Shown one piece after another: positions 25,201-37,100 of a stretch of 64,000 bases of DNA; the stretch's first letter is position 1, and each line of letters starts with the position of its first letter. The stretch is from Amblyornis subalaris (lineage: Eukaryota; Chordata; Aves; Passeriformes; Ptilonorhynchidae), in contig JACAXG010000028.1 in NCBI GenBank assembly GCA_018881555.1, positions 4,235,735 to 4,299,734 of the forward strand, written 5' to 3'. The translations under genes were made by a program, and so were the position numbers. The notes under the pieces are model-generated. The model was not told where the DNA came from. It worked only from the letters and a program-made list of their open reading frames with translations, and did not search any database.

Positions 25201-27954
25201 AATGTTAAGTTTAGATTCACTTTACTGGAGATTCTGCTGAGTCACACTCTTAACTGCTAAGAGTTGGGAGGAAGAAACATCGGGTATTTGCTCATTATGT
25301 AAAGCTTTTATTCCTGATGTGTTGTAGAGACACATCTCGAAGCAGATGTGTTGTAAAAATCCTGATTTTGAGAGGTGCTGTTTCTGTGGGTGGAGTGTGC
25401 ATTCATGCTAGCCCCTATCCTGTTTTTTTATTTTCTTCATTCAGTGTGTGTCTGTCAGTGCTGATGTGCTACTGCTGAATCCTTTGCCACTTTGCCCCAC
25501 ATGGGGCTCTATATGTGATTTGGTGTCTGGAGAGACTTCTGTCTCTAGAACAGTCAGAGGAAGGTGCTGATGCCACGTGCTCCCCATGGGTGACCTTACA
25601 GTATTTAATGCACTCACATAGGGTCTGTGGAGTATAAGTTTAGTTCCCTCTTTTGCCTTGGAGAGGGTCAAACCTGCATTTCCAGTGGGCAGCAGCCAGC
25701 AGATAAGTGACTATTCTGGGACTGGAGCAGGCTCTACACCCTTGATTGAAACTGGTCTGTGATTTTCTCCACACAAATAATGAAACTTTCCCTAACAACA
25801 AACAGTCTCTTGAGAACCTCTGCATCTCCAGCGGGAGCAGGGAAAGCCAGAGTGACAGTGTGAGGAAGTGCACTTAGTCTGAGGTCCCAGTGCTGTTGTA
25901 TCCGAGCGGGAATCGTGCTGTCCTGCATTCCTTGGAGGTGCTCTGGAGCGGCTGCAGGGGCTGTGAGGGGGAGAAGGGTTAAACCAGCCCCAGATGCTGC
26001 AGAGCTGGGCCCAGGCAGGGCAAAGTTCAGAGCTATGTGGGCTGGGAGCTCCGTGCAGGGCCTGGGGCAGCGTGGGGAGATGGTGATCCGTGGGGAACAC
26101 GGAAATCCATAGGGAGATGGCTGGGGCGGTGGTGATTGATGGCCCACACACAGCACTGATTTACCATTTCTGTTCATACACACCACTGCTCTCTGAGCAG
26201 AGACAAACCTGGCATTAAACACCTAGAAACAGCCATGTCCCACCGGTCTCAGTTACCACAGTGCTTTGGAAAAATCTCCAAGTTCTTGACTAGGGATAAT
26301 GGGGAGCTGACCCTACCTTGCAGCTGCAGCCAGGGTGGTGTTCTGTGCAAGGGATGGGTTCAAGTGTCTGAAGCTGTGAGATGTGATGGAGGCATCTGAA
26401 ATTCAGAGACAGAGCCTTATAAGTGGGTTTTTCATGTTTCTGTTTGTTAGTGCCGTTCAAATAATGATCTAAAGACTTCTGTTAATAAAGGGATAAACTC
26501 TGCAGCTAGGAATGAGAGTTGGCTTTTGGTCTGTATGACAGAGTTATTAAATAGTTATGCTTGGAATTTAAAGCAGCAGTTGATAACTGTATTTGATTTT
26601 AGTCTTTTCATGGTATTGTGGAGATACATTCTCTTTACATACTTTATGAAAAGAAGCAACAATCACTACAGAATCATAAATATTTACATTTTTGGGAAGC
26701 TGCACTTCAGGAGCACTGTTGCATAGTGACAACCATGACACTTTGCTTTGAGTTCCTATTCTGTGACACTCCACTAAGTTGCTTCTCACCCCTCTAATCT
26801 CAGTTCCTATTGGGAAAGTTACTGTTGTTGTGTAGTGCTGCTAAAGGACTGGAGAGCAGAAAGGTTCAAGTGTTAAGAAAATTTACGTGCAGTCTTGATA
26901 GCTTAAAGTATGCAAAAAAAGAAATCAGTCCGATAATGTGGAAGCTCATGTGAGTAGCTATGGAAACAGAACTTCAGTTTGGGAGGGGTTTTATTTTATC
27001 TATTTTTATATCTCTAAAACCAAAGATCAACACAATGAGAAAATTAGTTCAATATAACCCACAGATTTTACTTGTGAATTTGATGGAATTTGAGATGCTG
27101 AGTCACCATTAACAGATCTATCCATTACTAAAATGGTGCTCACTATAGAGAAATATTGGTTATCAGAAGCTATTTACTACAGGTTGCAGTTAGATTCAAA
27201 ACTGAAGTTTCAAATTTACTTTGTGTGTTTGGCTTGCTGCCATGAATATGACATGAAGTTTCCATAAAAATGCAAAATGTGAAAATAAGCAGCTCAGTAA
27301 TCCTGAACTGAATTTGGGAACTAGATGACTTTGCTTCCAGATTTCTTTTCCAGTTTTAGAATAGCAAAACCTACCTGTCACGCATTACTTAGCAAATGTG
27401 TGGCAAGTTCAAAAAGCTGTCTGATCCTGAGGGAAGACTGGATCTGCTTTCTTGAGGCTGGTAGCTTGGAATCTATGCAGTGTCTTCAGTCCTCTAATGC
27501 TCTTCTGATCTCCCTCATGCTTGAGAAAGCTGGGATGTCCTTTCTGGTGTCTAAAACCCAAATGCAAAGAAAAAGATTGGGAGAGTATGGTTTCAGGCAT
27601 GGTGTTACTTTTAAAACTACAGCTGTAAAGATCACACATTAGTTCCCAGACACTTTTCTTACTCTCACTGGTGTTTACTTTCATTATCTGTTGGTTGCAT
27701 TGCTTGTTGCCATTAGCTGTTGCCGCTAATACTTTTTCCACCTGGAGAAATATTTTGCGGCTAAGTTGCTTACAGAAGCAAGCTCTATCTTATTTCTGTT
27801 GGAGATGTTGCAATAAACAATGTTTATGGTTCTCTCCCGAGTTCAGTCTCACCAGAACAGTGTCAAAAAAATAATCTTCAAGTACTTTCAAGTCCTTGTT
27901 CTTTTACACTTTAATCTTTTTATCGCTGACTCTCTTATCTGAATCATTCTTCAG
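16235..27954 (+). other. GNA12: GNA12 intron 1
   Basis: This is an 11.7 kb phase-0 intron from gtgagg to a pyrimidine-rich acceptor (ttcttcag at 27947-27954), with a branchpoint-like gctgact near 27925. The first 250 bases are still CpG-rich. The remainder is AT-leaning, T-rich on the sense strand and without recognisable exons, CR1 copies or RNA genes. A GC-richer patch around 25,900-26,130 has open frames on both strands, but none resembles a protein. Confidence 0.85.
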
Positions 27955-28170
27955 GGCTGCAGGGTTCTGGTGGATGCACGGGACAAACTGGGGATCCCTT
28001 GGCAGTACACGGAGAATGAGAAGCATGGAATGTTTCTGATGGCCTTTGAAAACAAAGCTGGAATGCCCATCGAGCCTGCCACCTTCCAGCTCTACGTCCC
28101 TGCCCTGGGCGCGCTGTGGAGGGATTCGGGGATCAAGGAAGCCTTCAGCCGTCGGAGCGAGTATCAGCTG
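27955..28170 (+). CDS. GNA12: GNA12 exon 2 (residues 108-179)
   Basis: Seventy-two codons, beginning [16 protein letters not shown] and ending SRRSEYQL, encode most of the all-helical domain that closes over the bound nucleotide in G-alpha subunits. The run is close to mammalian GNA12 ([23 protein letters not shown]) and clearly unlike GNA13. Flanking splice sites are tcttcag|GGC and CTG|gtgagt. The exon length is a multiple of three and both flanking introns are phase 0. Confidence 0.97.
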
Positions 28171-31100
28171 GTGAGTACATCCATCTCCAGGGTGGCAGGG
28201 GAAGGTTCTGCTGTGTAAATCCCTCTTCAGCTGAGACACAGCTTGCTACGTGCAACATCGAGCCACCCTGTTGGCTGCTTGCAGGAGTGCTGTAAATCTG
28301 AGCACTTCAGCAGCAGAAACAAGTGGTAATTGGAGCCAAACTTGAAAAACTGCATGGCAGTAAGAGGGAGTGGAAAAGTGCACATGACTGGATAAACTGG
28401 AAGAGCAAGAGGAACCAAAAAAGGCAGGAATTGGTTGAACTAAAAATATTTTAGCAGCTCAGTAGGTCTGTTCATAGTAGGTCACTGATGAAGGCACACT
28501 TAATTTGTAACTTTCCAGCCCTGCCAGCTTGCACTATATTGATACTGGCAAACTCTTCCTGCATGCAGCCCTTTTGAAGTGAATGCAACACCCATTCCGG
28601 CTACTGCTCCCTGACTGTTTCTTTTCATCCTGACGTCTGCAAGTGAAACTTGGATAAGCAACTGAAAGATGACAGTGAGCATAAAAATGTGCTATCTTCC
28701 CTGCTTTCTTGTTAGGTTTTCATGCTCTTGTGCCAGAATAGCTGCACTTCTGGTATGGAATATGTTTCTGACAGCTGTTCATAATCCACTGCTTTTTCTT
28801 CCTATGTACAAGATGGAGATGATTTTTTTTCCTCTCTTTTTCTTCCGTGTTCTGTGAAACAAGGTACTGATGATCCAAGCAACCTGGTACCACAATTACT
28901 GTGTTATCACTGTTTAATTAGAGGAGTTAAAGGATACAAGCGTGGCTTTGTATAGTCTCCTTTAGATTCTTTTACATAGGAAATCAATACAGCTGAAGGA
29001 GAACTAGAGAAATTGAGTAGTGAAATTCTGATTGTTTCCTCATGCTGCTTCTCTGTGTGGGTTCTCTAGTGTCTGTAGTTAAACTCATGCTGCAGCCCTT
29101 AGGTACTCATCTGTCTCCACTAATAAGATGCCTGTTTCAGTCTTGTTGTTGCATATCTTTGAAATCTGTCTCTGAAGTCTCATGAGACTGCCAAATAGGT
29201 AAAGAATAAATGAAATGGCAAAGTAAAACTGTCACAGGATGATTGTATAAACCTCACTTCCTCGGGCTAAAAATGAAACAATTTCCATGTCACAGCACTG
29301 GGGGTGGGGGGAAGGATGTGCAGGGGGGAGAGAGGATGGATTAATTGTTCCATTATTCCTAGCATCTGTAGACACAGACTTTGCTGTTCTAAGCACTGTT
29401 CAAATGTGGAATAAAAATATGGTTCGTGCCACAGGGAACTTGAATTTACCATGAAACAACTGCTAAGAGAATCCAGTATAGTAAGCAATAGTTGCATCAG
29501 CAGCCTGTTAAGATTGTTGGTTGGGGTTTTTTTTCTTCCCTGGGAAATGCTATGAGCAAGCATGGATTTTGTTTGTAGAGGGAGATTCAGATTGGGATCA
29601 TGTGGGAGGTTCATTCCTGTACTGGTTAGCAATAAAATTGCATCCAACTGGGGGAAAAAAAGTCCTATTTATTGAATAAATAGCATTCCAAAAGTAGTGG
29701 GTCTACCTCTGCATTCCCTGGCTTTGAGGATTAAACAGGAAATACCAAAAAAATAAAAAAGCCCTACAGAAACAAAGCAGAGAGACATGCAAGTGATCAT
29801 TTAATATGCTGTCATCTTCAACATCGTGCTATAGTTCCATGGTGCATCCTTTTGGATGCCATTCGTGTAGCCTGTGTAATGTTCCTGGGGCAGCTGAACT
29901 GCTGCAGGCCCCAGGTCTGTTACCCTGTTGGTAGTGCAGCCATGTGTGTCACAAAAACGCTGTAACTCCATCCCAGTCCTGCACCTGTGCCACTGACACC
30001 TTGAAAATCTGGGTGCTGTTACTTTACTGTGCAGGCTGCACCACCAGGGGATTATAAAGTACCTTAGTTGTAACTAAAAAAAAGCACTTGCTGAGTAGAA
30101 GTTTTTTAAATGTAGCACATTGGTCTCAAATGCTGCTTCTGGATTGATCACTAAACAAATTATTAACACCTTAATAACTTAAACAAGTTTCCATGCCTTG
30201 CTTCTAAGTTCAGCAGAAGGCTGATTCCCTGTGTATATGGGAATAAGCAGCTCTACAATTCCTTAAAAAAAAAAAAACTTTAAAACTGCTTAACATTTTA
30301 AAGAAAGAGGTGGTTTAAGGAGATGCCTAATTTGTAATTGCATATGATATGTATAAACCCATACCTTCATTGAGTTTAAACCCTTGCTGGATATAGACTC
30401 GTGTAAATAAATAGAAGCCAGATATAGTGGACTCTGAGAAAATAAATCTTTTCTGAACTGATTTTAACTAAGGCTAAAGAAAACCTCTGCATCAGCACTC
30501 TCTTTCTTCCTTAGTATAAGTGAGCTATTAAATGGAATATGCTTGGTTTAGACTGAATTTATTATCTTTAAAATAGCTTTTAAATCATCACCAAAATTTT
30601 GCAGCTTTACATTACTGTGATCTTTCTGAATGTGCCCTGACACTGAAAAAACAGCCCCACTCAGCACTTGCATTTTCTTCACCCTGGTCTTGCAGTCAAC
30701 TGAACACCAGCTCTTTTTTTCAATTATTGTTACTATTTTGGCTTCTAAGCTGTAGGATTATTGATCTGCTTTTGAATGCTCTGTTGCTCCAGGAAGTTGT
30801 GTGACTGTTAAAAGTAAAAAGTAAAACATGTTGGTTGGTTAACTAGAGCTGAAAATGGCAGTGTACAGGTGTCTTCCTATGGTCTGTAACACCAAGCACA
30901 GTGACTGACTCAGCAGTAACAAACTTGTTGAAAGAAAACGGCTCTGACCATAACCCTGTGCAATCTAAAAGCTGCTTCTCTGGCACCGCAGAAGCCGCCT
31001 CTGGGCATTTGAGTGTTTTCTGCTTCGTACTCAGTGCCTACAAGTGCTGGTTGTAAATCCCTGTCTGGTTCTTTGAGCGTTTCAGGAGTGAGTGGGTGGA

Positions 31101-34100
31101 TTCTACAATAGCAGGCTGCTTTTTTTGCTTTTGTCTTCCCAGCCTTTCTTAAAGCAGACTAACCAATTCCTCTTTCTTTTCACAAACATCAGCCTCTCGC
31201 TCTTCCCCTGCCCCAGCCAGTCCCCACCGACCCAAGTTCCTCTGTTCCTTGTATGGGAGCCAAGTAGTTCGGGGACAAAAGCTTCATTGTATGTTTGCTT
31301 CCATTGTCACGTCTGTCCTCGTTTTTTTAACTACTGGAATAGGAATTCCTTTGTAATCAGAATGTGATTCTTTTCCCTTTTCCCCTGCCCTCATTACCCC
31401 AGCCCGTTTTGTGTCTGTGTGTTAGAAAGGAATACGCTGGTCACGTGTCTCCGAATGGCCTGTGACGTTTGGAGGCTGCCTGTGGTCATTTGGGCAGCTG
31501 GCTGTAAATCCCTCACTCCCAGCAGGGGGAGACAAATCCCACTGGGAATGGTTTCTGGAGAAAGGGTCATGGGATTTCCAGCAGGATTTAGCGGGAAGGG
31601 TGGAAGCTTCTTCGGTTTGAGCCTAATAACAAGTGCTTGGGTATACTTGGGAGTTTGCGTGCATGTATCTGCAAGCTTTTTTTCACCCATAAATGACATT
31701 TGCTTTTATGTCATAAATCATGGAGACCAAGGCCAAGGTAGGAGTTGCTTTGGTCAGGTGGTTTCTGTTTTGTCGTGCGGTTTGGGGCTTTTTTTGGTTT
31801 TTCTCCATCCTCTCAGGTCTCTAGTGTGAGAATGTGAGAAGCCATTCACTTCCTCTTTAATGTTTCCGGGACAAAAAGTCTGAAGCAAGGCTAGACACTT
31901 TTTTGATTTCTTGCAGCTTGGCATGCTTGATGTCACTGTGGGTGAAGATGGGACAAATACAGCTTGTCAGGCAAAAAAAATGATATCTTTGTCACGGGCA
32001 GAACAGATGTATATTGTGTACTAGAGCTGCTGGAGAGCTTAAGCTAATGATGAGCAGATCTGCCAAGGCCATCATGTGGCTTCATCAGTTCTTAGAGCAA
32101 AATTGACATTGTTAATATACAGAATATGTTCATGATCCATCACAGGAGTATCAATTGAAATCATTGTTATTGATGTGTTATTATTATTAATGTTCACTGC
32201 ACTGCTGAAAGACTTTCTGATGTTTTAATAGCTCTTTTTTAAAAAAGAAAAATAAATGTCAGCATTAATGGGAAGTTGTGGTTCCTGAGAGGGAAGTAAG
32301 ACTCTTGCAAATATAGACAAAAAACTTACTACTATGTCCATAGCTATTTTTAGATGTGTGCACAGGGAATTGTATGGAACGCTTCCATTAATACTTCAAA
32401 TACTAAAAGCCTCTGAAGCCTTGGATGTGGGAAGACTTTGGAAAATGTTTTAAAGACCCTTTCTTTTATATCAATTCACTATTCTCTGGGTGTTTTGAGG
32501 TGAGGGGGGAGTTGGGGGATATTTGTAACAGGACATGGGTCACTCCCCTATGAATTAACTATGGCTTTTGTTGTTTTTCCTTTAAGCGGGCTCTGGAATT
32601 GGTTAAATTCTGCCTGCCAGAACAGGCAATGTGCTGGAACACTGCATAGGGAACAGCCTGCTCCTTGGGTTAGGAGAGCTTTGTTGCTGCATTCTCCCCA
32701 TGCAAGGAGCTGATGGCTTCAAAGCCTCCCAGGCAGCCAGCTGTGTGTTTTGGGCAGTGTGGAGAGGAGGCACCAGTTATTCACACTAATTCTCGATTCA
32801 GAGTAGACAAACTGTGGCTTACATGTCTTTTATTTTGGTACAGAAATGCTCGGTACAGCAGTGATGTGATCAGGAGTTGGGCTGTACATTGGCCCCTGAG
32901 GCTTGGGGAGATTTTGTGGCAGCATTTGACTGAAGCCAAGTGAATTGAGAGGTGGGGCAGCAGACAACTGACTTAATGTGAGAAGTAGGTGACTTCTAAT
33001 TGACATATTCAATGAATTCTACAGGAATGGGCTGTATTTTGTCAGAATTCCTCAGTGCACTTTAACAGAGATTGCCTGAATCCTGAAGTATGAAGTTTCC
33101 AGCTGATCATTTGTCTTTAAGATGCAATGGCAGAGCAGAGTCAGCGTTAAAAGCATATTTCTGGGCATGTTTCTAGGCAGTTTGCTCTTTCAGCACATAT
33201 GGCACAGCCCTGAAATGCTGGAATACTTGTGCCTGGCATGGCTGTAAAACACTTGCTAATGCACTTGAGGAAATACCGAGTGTCAAATCAAGCCCAGCTT
33301 ATACAATTGGCTGTAACACAAAAATGAGCTCTTCTTTTTGCAAACTACTGTTTGAATATGAGCTTACACAAGAGACTGAGTGTTGCCTATTCTGCAAGGA
33401 TGATTTTTTTTTTTTCCCCAGAGCCGTGAAACTCTCATATTTCATCAGTGAAATCCATTGAGGCTTGACCAATGCTGGTGAGATGTACAAAGGGAATAAC
33501 CACACCGTTCAAAGTGCCAGCATGGGAAATCTTGTTACCGTTTAATGCATGTAATTGGGACTAGGCAGCAACTCTGCCAAATTACTTTTGAGCTCTGCAT
33601 GGGTACCCCTAGTTTGCAGAACTCCTGTGAAACTAAATTATTGCTGGGAAGTTATGTGGGTTTTTTTTTTTTTCTTTTCTAGATCTGGATGGGACATACC
33701 ACTCTAACCCACAAATTTTTATAAAAAAACAAGGGATTGACAGTAGTGCTACAAGGCAGAAACTCATGTTCGCTGTTGCTGAGCCTTAATATTGTGTAAT
33801 TGCACACTATTAGTGTTGGAAGTCAAGTATCTAACAATGTTATATGATTTTTTTTAAAGCTAATTGTGAAGCTATGGATGATAAATAGGCTTGTCTGAAT
33901 TATAGCTATTACGTGTAAGAAATGATAATGCTATGCTTTATATATATAGTAGTAATAGTCCATTATAATCTGATTTTGTTACGTTAGAATTCTGAAACGG
34001 TGGCTTAATCTGACGCAAGATGTCGTATTAAAAAGATGACTGACTTGCAGACTCTCAGTGCAACATAATTAATACCCTGCTCTGGACTTGTATAGCAGGG

Positions 34101-37100
34101 AGAGTTATGGAGATATTTCTTAGTTAAACATCTGAGCAAGGTTTTAGCCCAGTATCATGGCAATTAAGTGCCAGAGATCCAGATTTAAATTCTTAGTTCT
34201 AGTTCTGTTCTCCAATCGCAAGACCTCAAAGGTTTATGGTCAAGTTTTGGAGTCTGACTCATCTTTGTACAGCAGGAGAAGTTAATTGCTTGTTTAAGTG
34301 TAATACTGCAAAGCATCGTGGCTGGTCTGCAGCAGGAAGGATTAGCAGCTGGAGTCCCTGGCTTCTAATCCTGTCTCTATGACCAAATAGGAAAATTTTT
34401 TTCAGAGCAAAGTCTCAAGTAAGAGCCCTCAAACAGAAGTGGCATTTTGTTAGAGGAGGTGAAAGTTAGTGAGTTATAGTTCAGGTTTTATTAAGACTTG
34501 AGAGATAACAAAGCAAAATGCAGCTGGAAACCTTCACACAAAATTCTGTGGGTATTAGTTAATGCTGTACAGTTTGTCAGTTTGCATCTACAGAAGTTAA
34601 ATCCTCAGTCTCCTATTATATTTGCAATATTCTAAAAATAAATGCTTAAATGAGATGTCTTAATGGGCCTGCTACCACCAGAGAGCTCCTGGAGCAGTGT
34701 GGGGTTTGGCTGTGCTGGTGCCAGTGTCTTGGCAGTCAGAGAATCAGACTGAGGACTAAGCTGGAGCTGGGGCAGAGCTGGAGATGTTGGCTGTCACCCA
34801 CAGGAAGGAATACTGCACTTGGCAGTCTCAGTTTTGCTTTAAGTGTCATTGAACAAGAGATGAGAAGAACTTGCATTGAAAGTAGGCTGGATTCAAAGCC
34901 ACTTAGAGAATCACTGCAAAGCATTTTGAATTACAGCAAAATCTACTCTGCAATGTCTTTTCTCAGTGACAGGAGCTGTTCTCTCAAGGAGAACCAACCT
35001 TAGAAAGCTGTGATGGGTAAAACAGTTCTTAGCCATTCTTCAATACTTTCTGCTATTCAAGAGAGATAAGAAGAACCAGAAAGGTCAGGAATGATGACCT
35101 TTTTTAAAACAGTGCAAGTGGAAAAGTCTTAGAGAACAGCACTTTGTAACTGAACCTACCTGAAGTCTCAACCAAGAATTGAGTGCTAAACGTCTGTGGA
35201 AAAATAGAAGGATTGCTACCATGAATTTCTTCTGACCTCAGGTTATGACAAAGTGTAACAGCTGGATGAAATGTAGCCTGCATGGAATTGGGAGGATAAG
35301 TTGGAAAGTAATGAGCAGATCATACATAATAAATAAGTGGATAACAAGAAATTGATATGCCTGCCATATGGGAGCTGAGATGGACCTGAATAAAAAGAGC
35401 TGTGCTACTGGCTGTCCTACTACCCTGTACAGTGAATTCCCAGCACTCTACATTTTTTTTATTTTTACATTATTTAAAGATGAAAAGTTTTGTGCAAAAT
35501 CACATCTGAAGTCTGTAAGATGTGCAGTTAATGCACTTCATTGATGCTCTGCTCTCTGTGGGTACCGAAAGGCTGAAATTCAGTCTGTGTGGCCTTACCT
35601 CGTAACTTAAAGGTTCTTGGAGGCAGATTAAAAAGTCTGGTACTATGTAAGGCTTCCTGTAGGAGCTCTGTGCTTTTGCCTTGGATTCTCATACATCTTG
35701 ACTGTATTTTTGGTGTGGTTAAGATGAATGAGAGAAACAACTTCATATTTACAGCTCCCATGGTGAAAATTCATTTCAAGTGTTTGTATCTTGCCTAATG
35801 ATTGCTATTTTTCTGGTTGAAAGATTTCTTTTTATTTGTGTCTTACTAAGTACAGGCTTTTTATTTTGTCTTTTACCTCTTAGTAATTGAGCCCCTTAGA
35901 GAAATGTCTGAGTGTCCCAAAAGATTTTTTACTCACCCTTACCTATCTGTGTGTGTATGGAAGCAGTGACAGTGTGATGTCTTACCTTCAGCAGCAGCAC
36001 TGAAACACTGAATCTAATGTTCTTAGACTGGAAAAGTCCTTTCGTCTCCCAGCTCTTGAGAATAAATGCCACCTTGCTTCTGGAAAGAAGCTTTAATTTT
36101 ATTATGCATAAAATAATTAGAAAAAATACTCAATATGTTTGTCTTTGCAGGATTGTTGTTCTAAGCCCTAATTAGCACTACTCTAAATCTTGCAGGACTC
36201 TATTGAATATGAGGATTTGTTCAGAGCAAGTACAGCTGTAATTAATCTTTGCATTCCCATCAAGAAATGCTGGCACATGCTGTGAGAAACAAGGAAGGAA
36301 ACTTTCAGTTCAGGCTGTCTGAGCCAGTACCCAACTGCAGCTACAAACCAGTGGAGTAATCTCTTTAGCCCTTTCTAGTGTGCAGGAAAGGTCTGGGTCG
36401 AGACAGATCCAGCCCAGTGAGCAGCCTTTAGCTTTTGATTATGCTGTATAATTTCATACTCAGAAAGTTTCTAATGGATCTCAGTAATTCAGGAGACTTT
36501 AAAATTGGCAACTAATATCTCCTTAGGAGATTCCCAGTAATGAAAATGCATTCCAGAAATCTGAGAAGTAAGGCACATTTAAAGGTGCACCCTTTGTCTG
36601 ATAAAAGGTGTCTAATGAAGAGTTCCTTCTGAAATTTGGTGGAAGCAGGAGAGAACTCATATATTCGGTAATGAGCATCTGCATAGGTTAAAGCCGTGGT
36701 AGCACAAGGACAGCTTTTATTTTAGTTGCACCAAAAATACTTCATTATGCAGAGACATATGTGTTAATATTTATCTGTCTAAAAACAGTCAAAGAATATT
36801 GTTTCTAGTGGAAGGGCTCCACTTGTCAGACTGGTTTCAACCCTTCAGCCTCAAAGATACAGCTGAAAAGGAGACTTTTATTTATGCTCCCATGATATGG
36901 GAGTTCAAAGTTTTTAGTGTATGAAAGCTACATGCACTACTTGAAGATCCAGCAAGCACTGGCTTAGCTGTGTGGAAGAAGAGAGCTCCTGCTACTTGCT
37001 GTGTGCTATATTAGCAGTTTTCTGACCCTGTGGCTGGTTTCAGGAAATTGGGGATAAAACCAGGCACTGCCCAAGAAGAGGTGACTGGTTTTGTTAAGCC

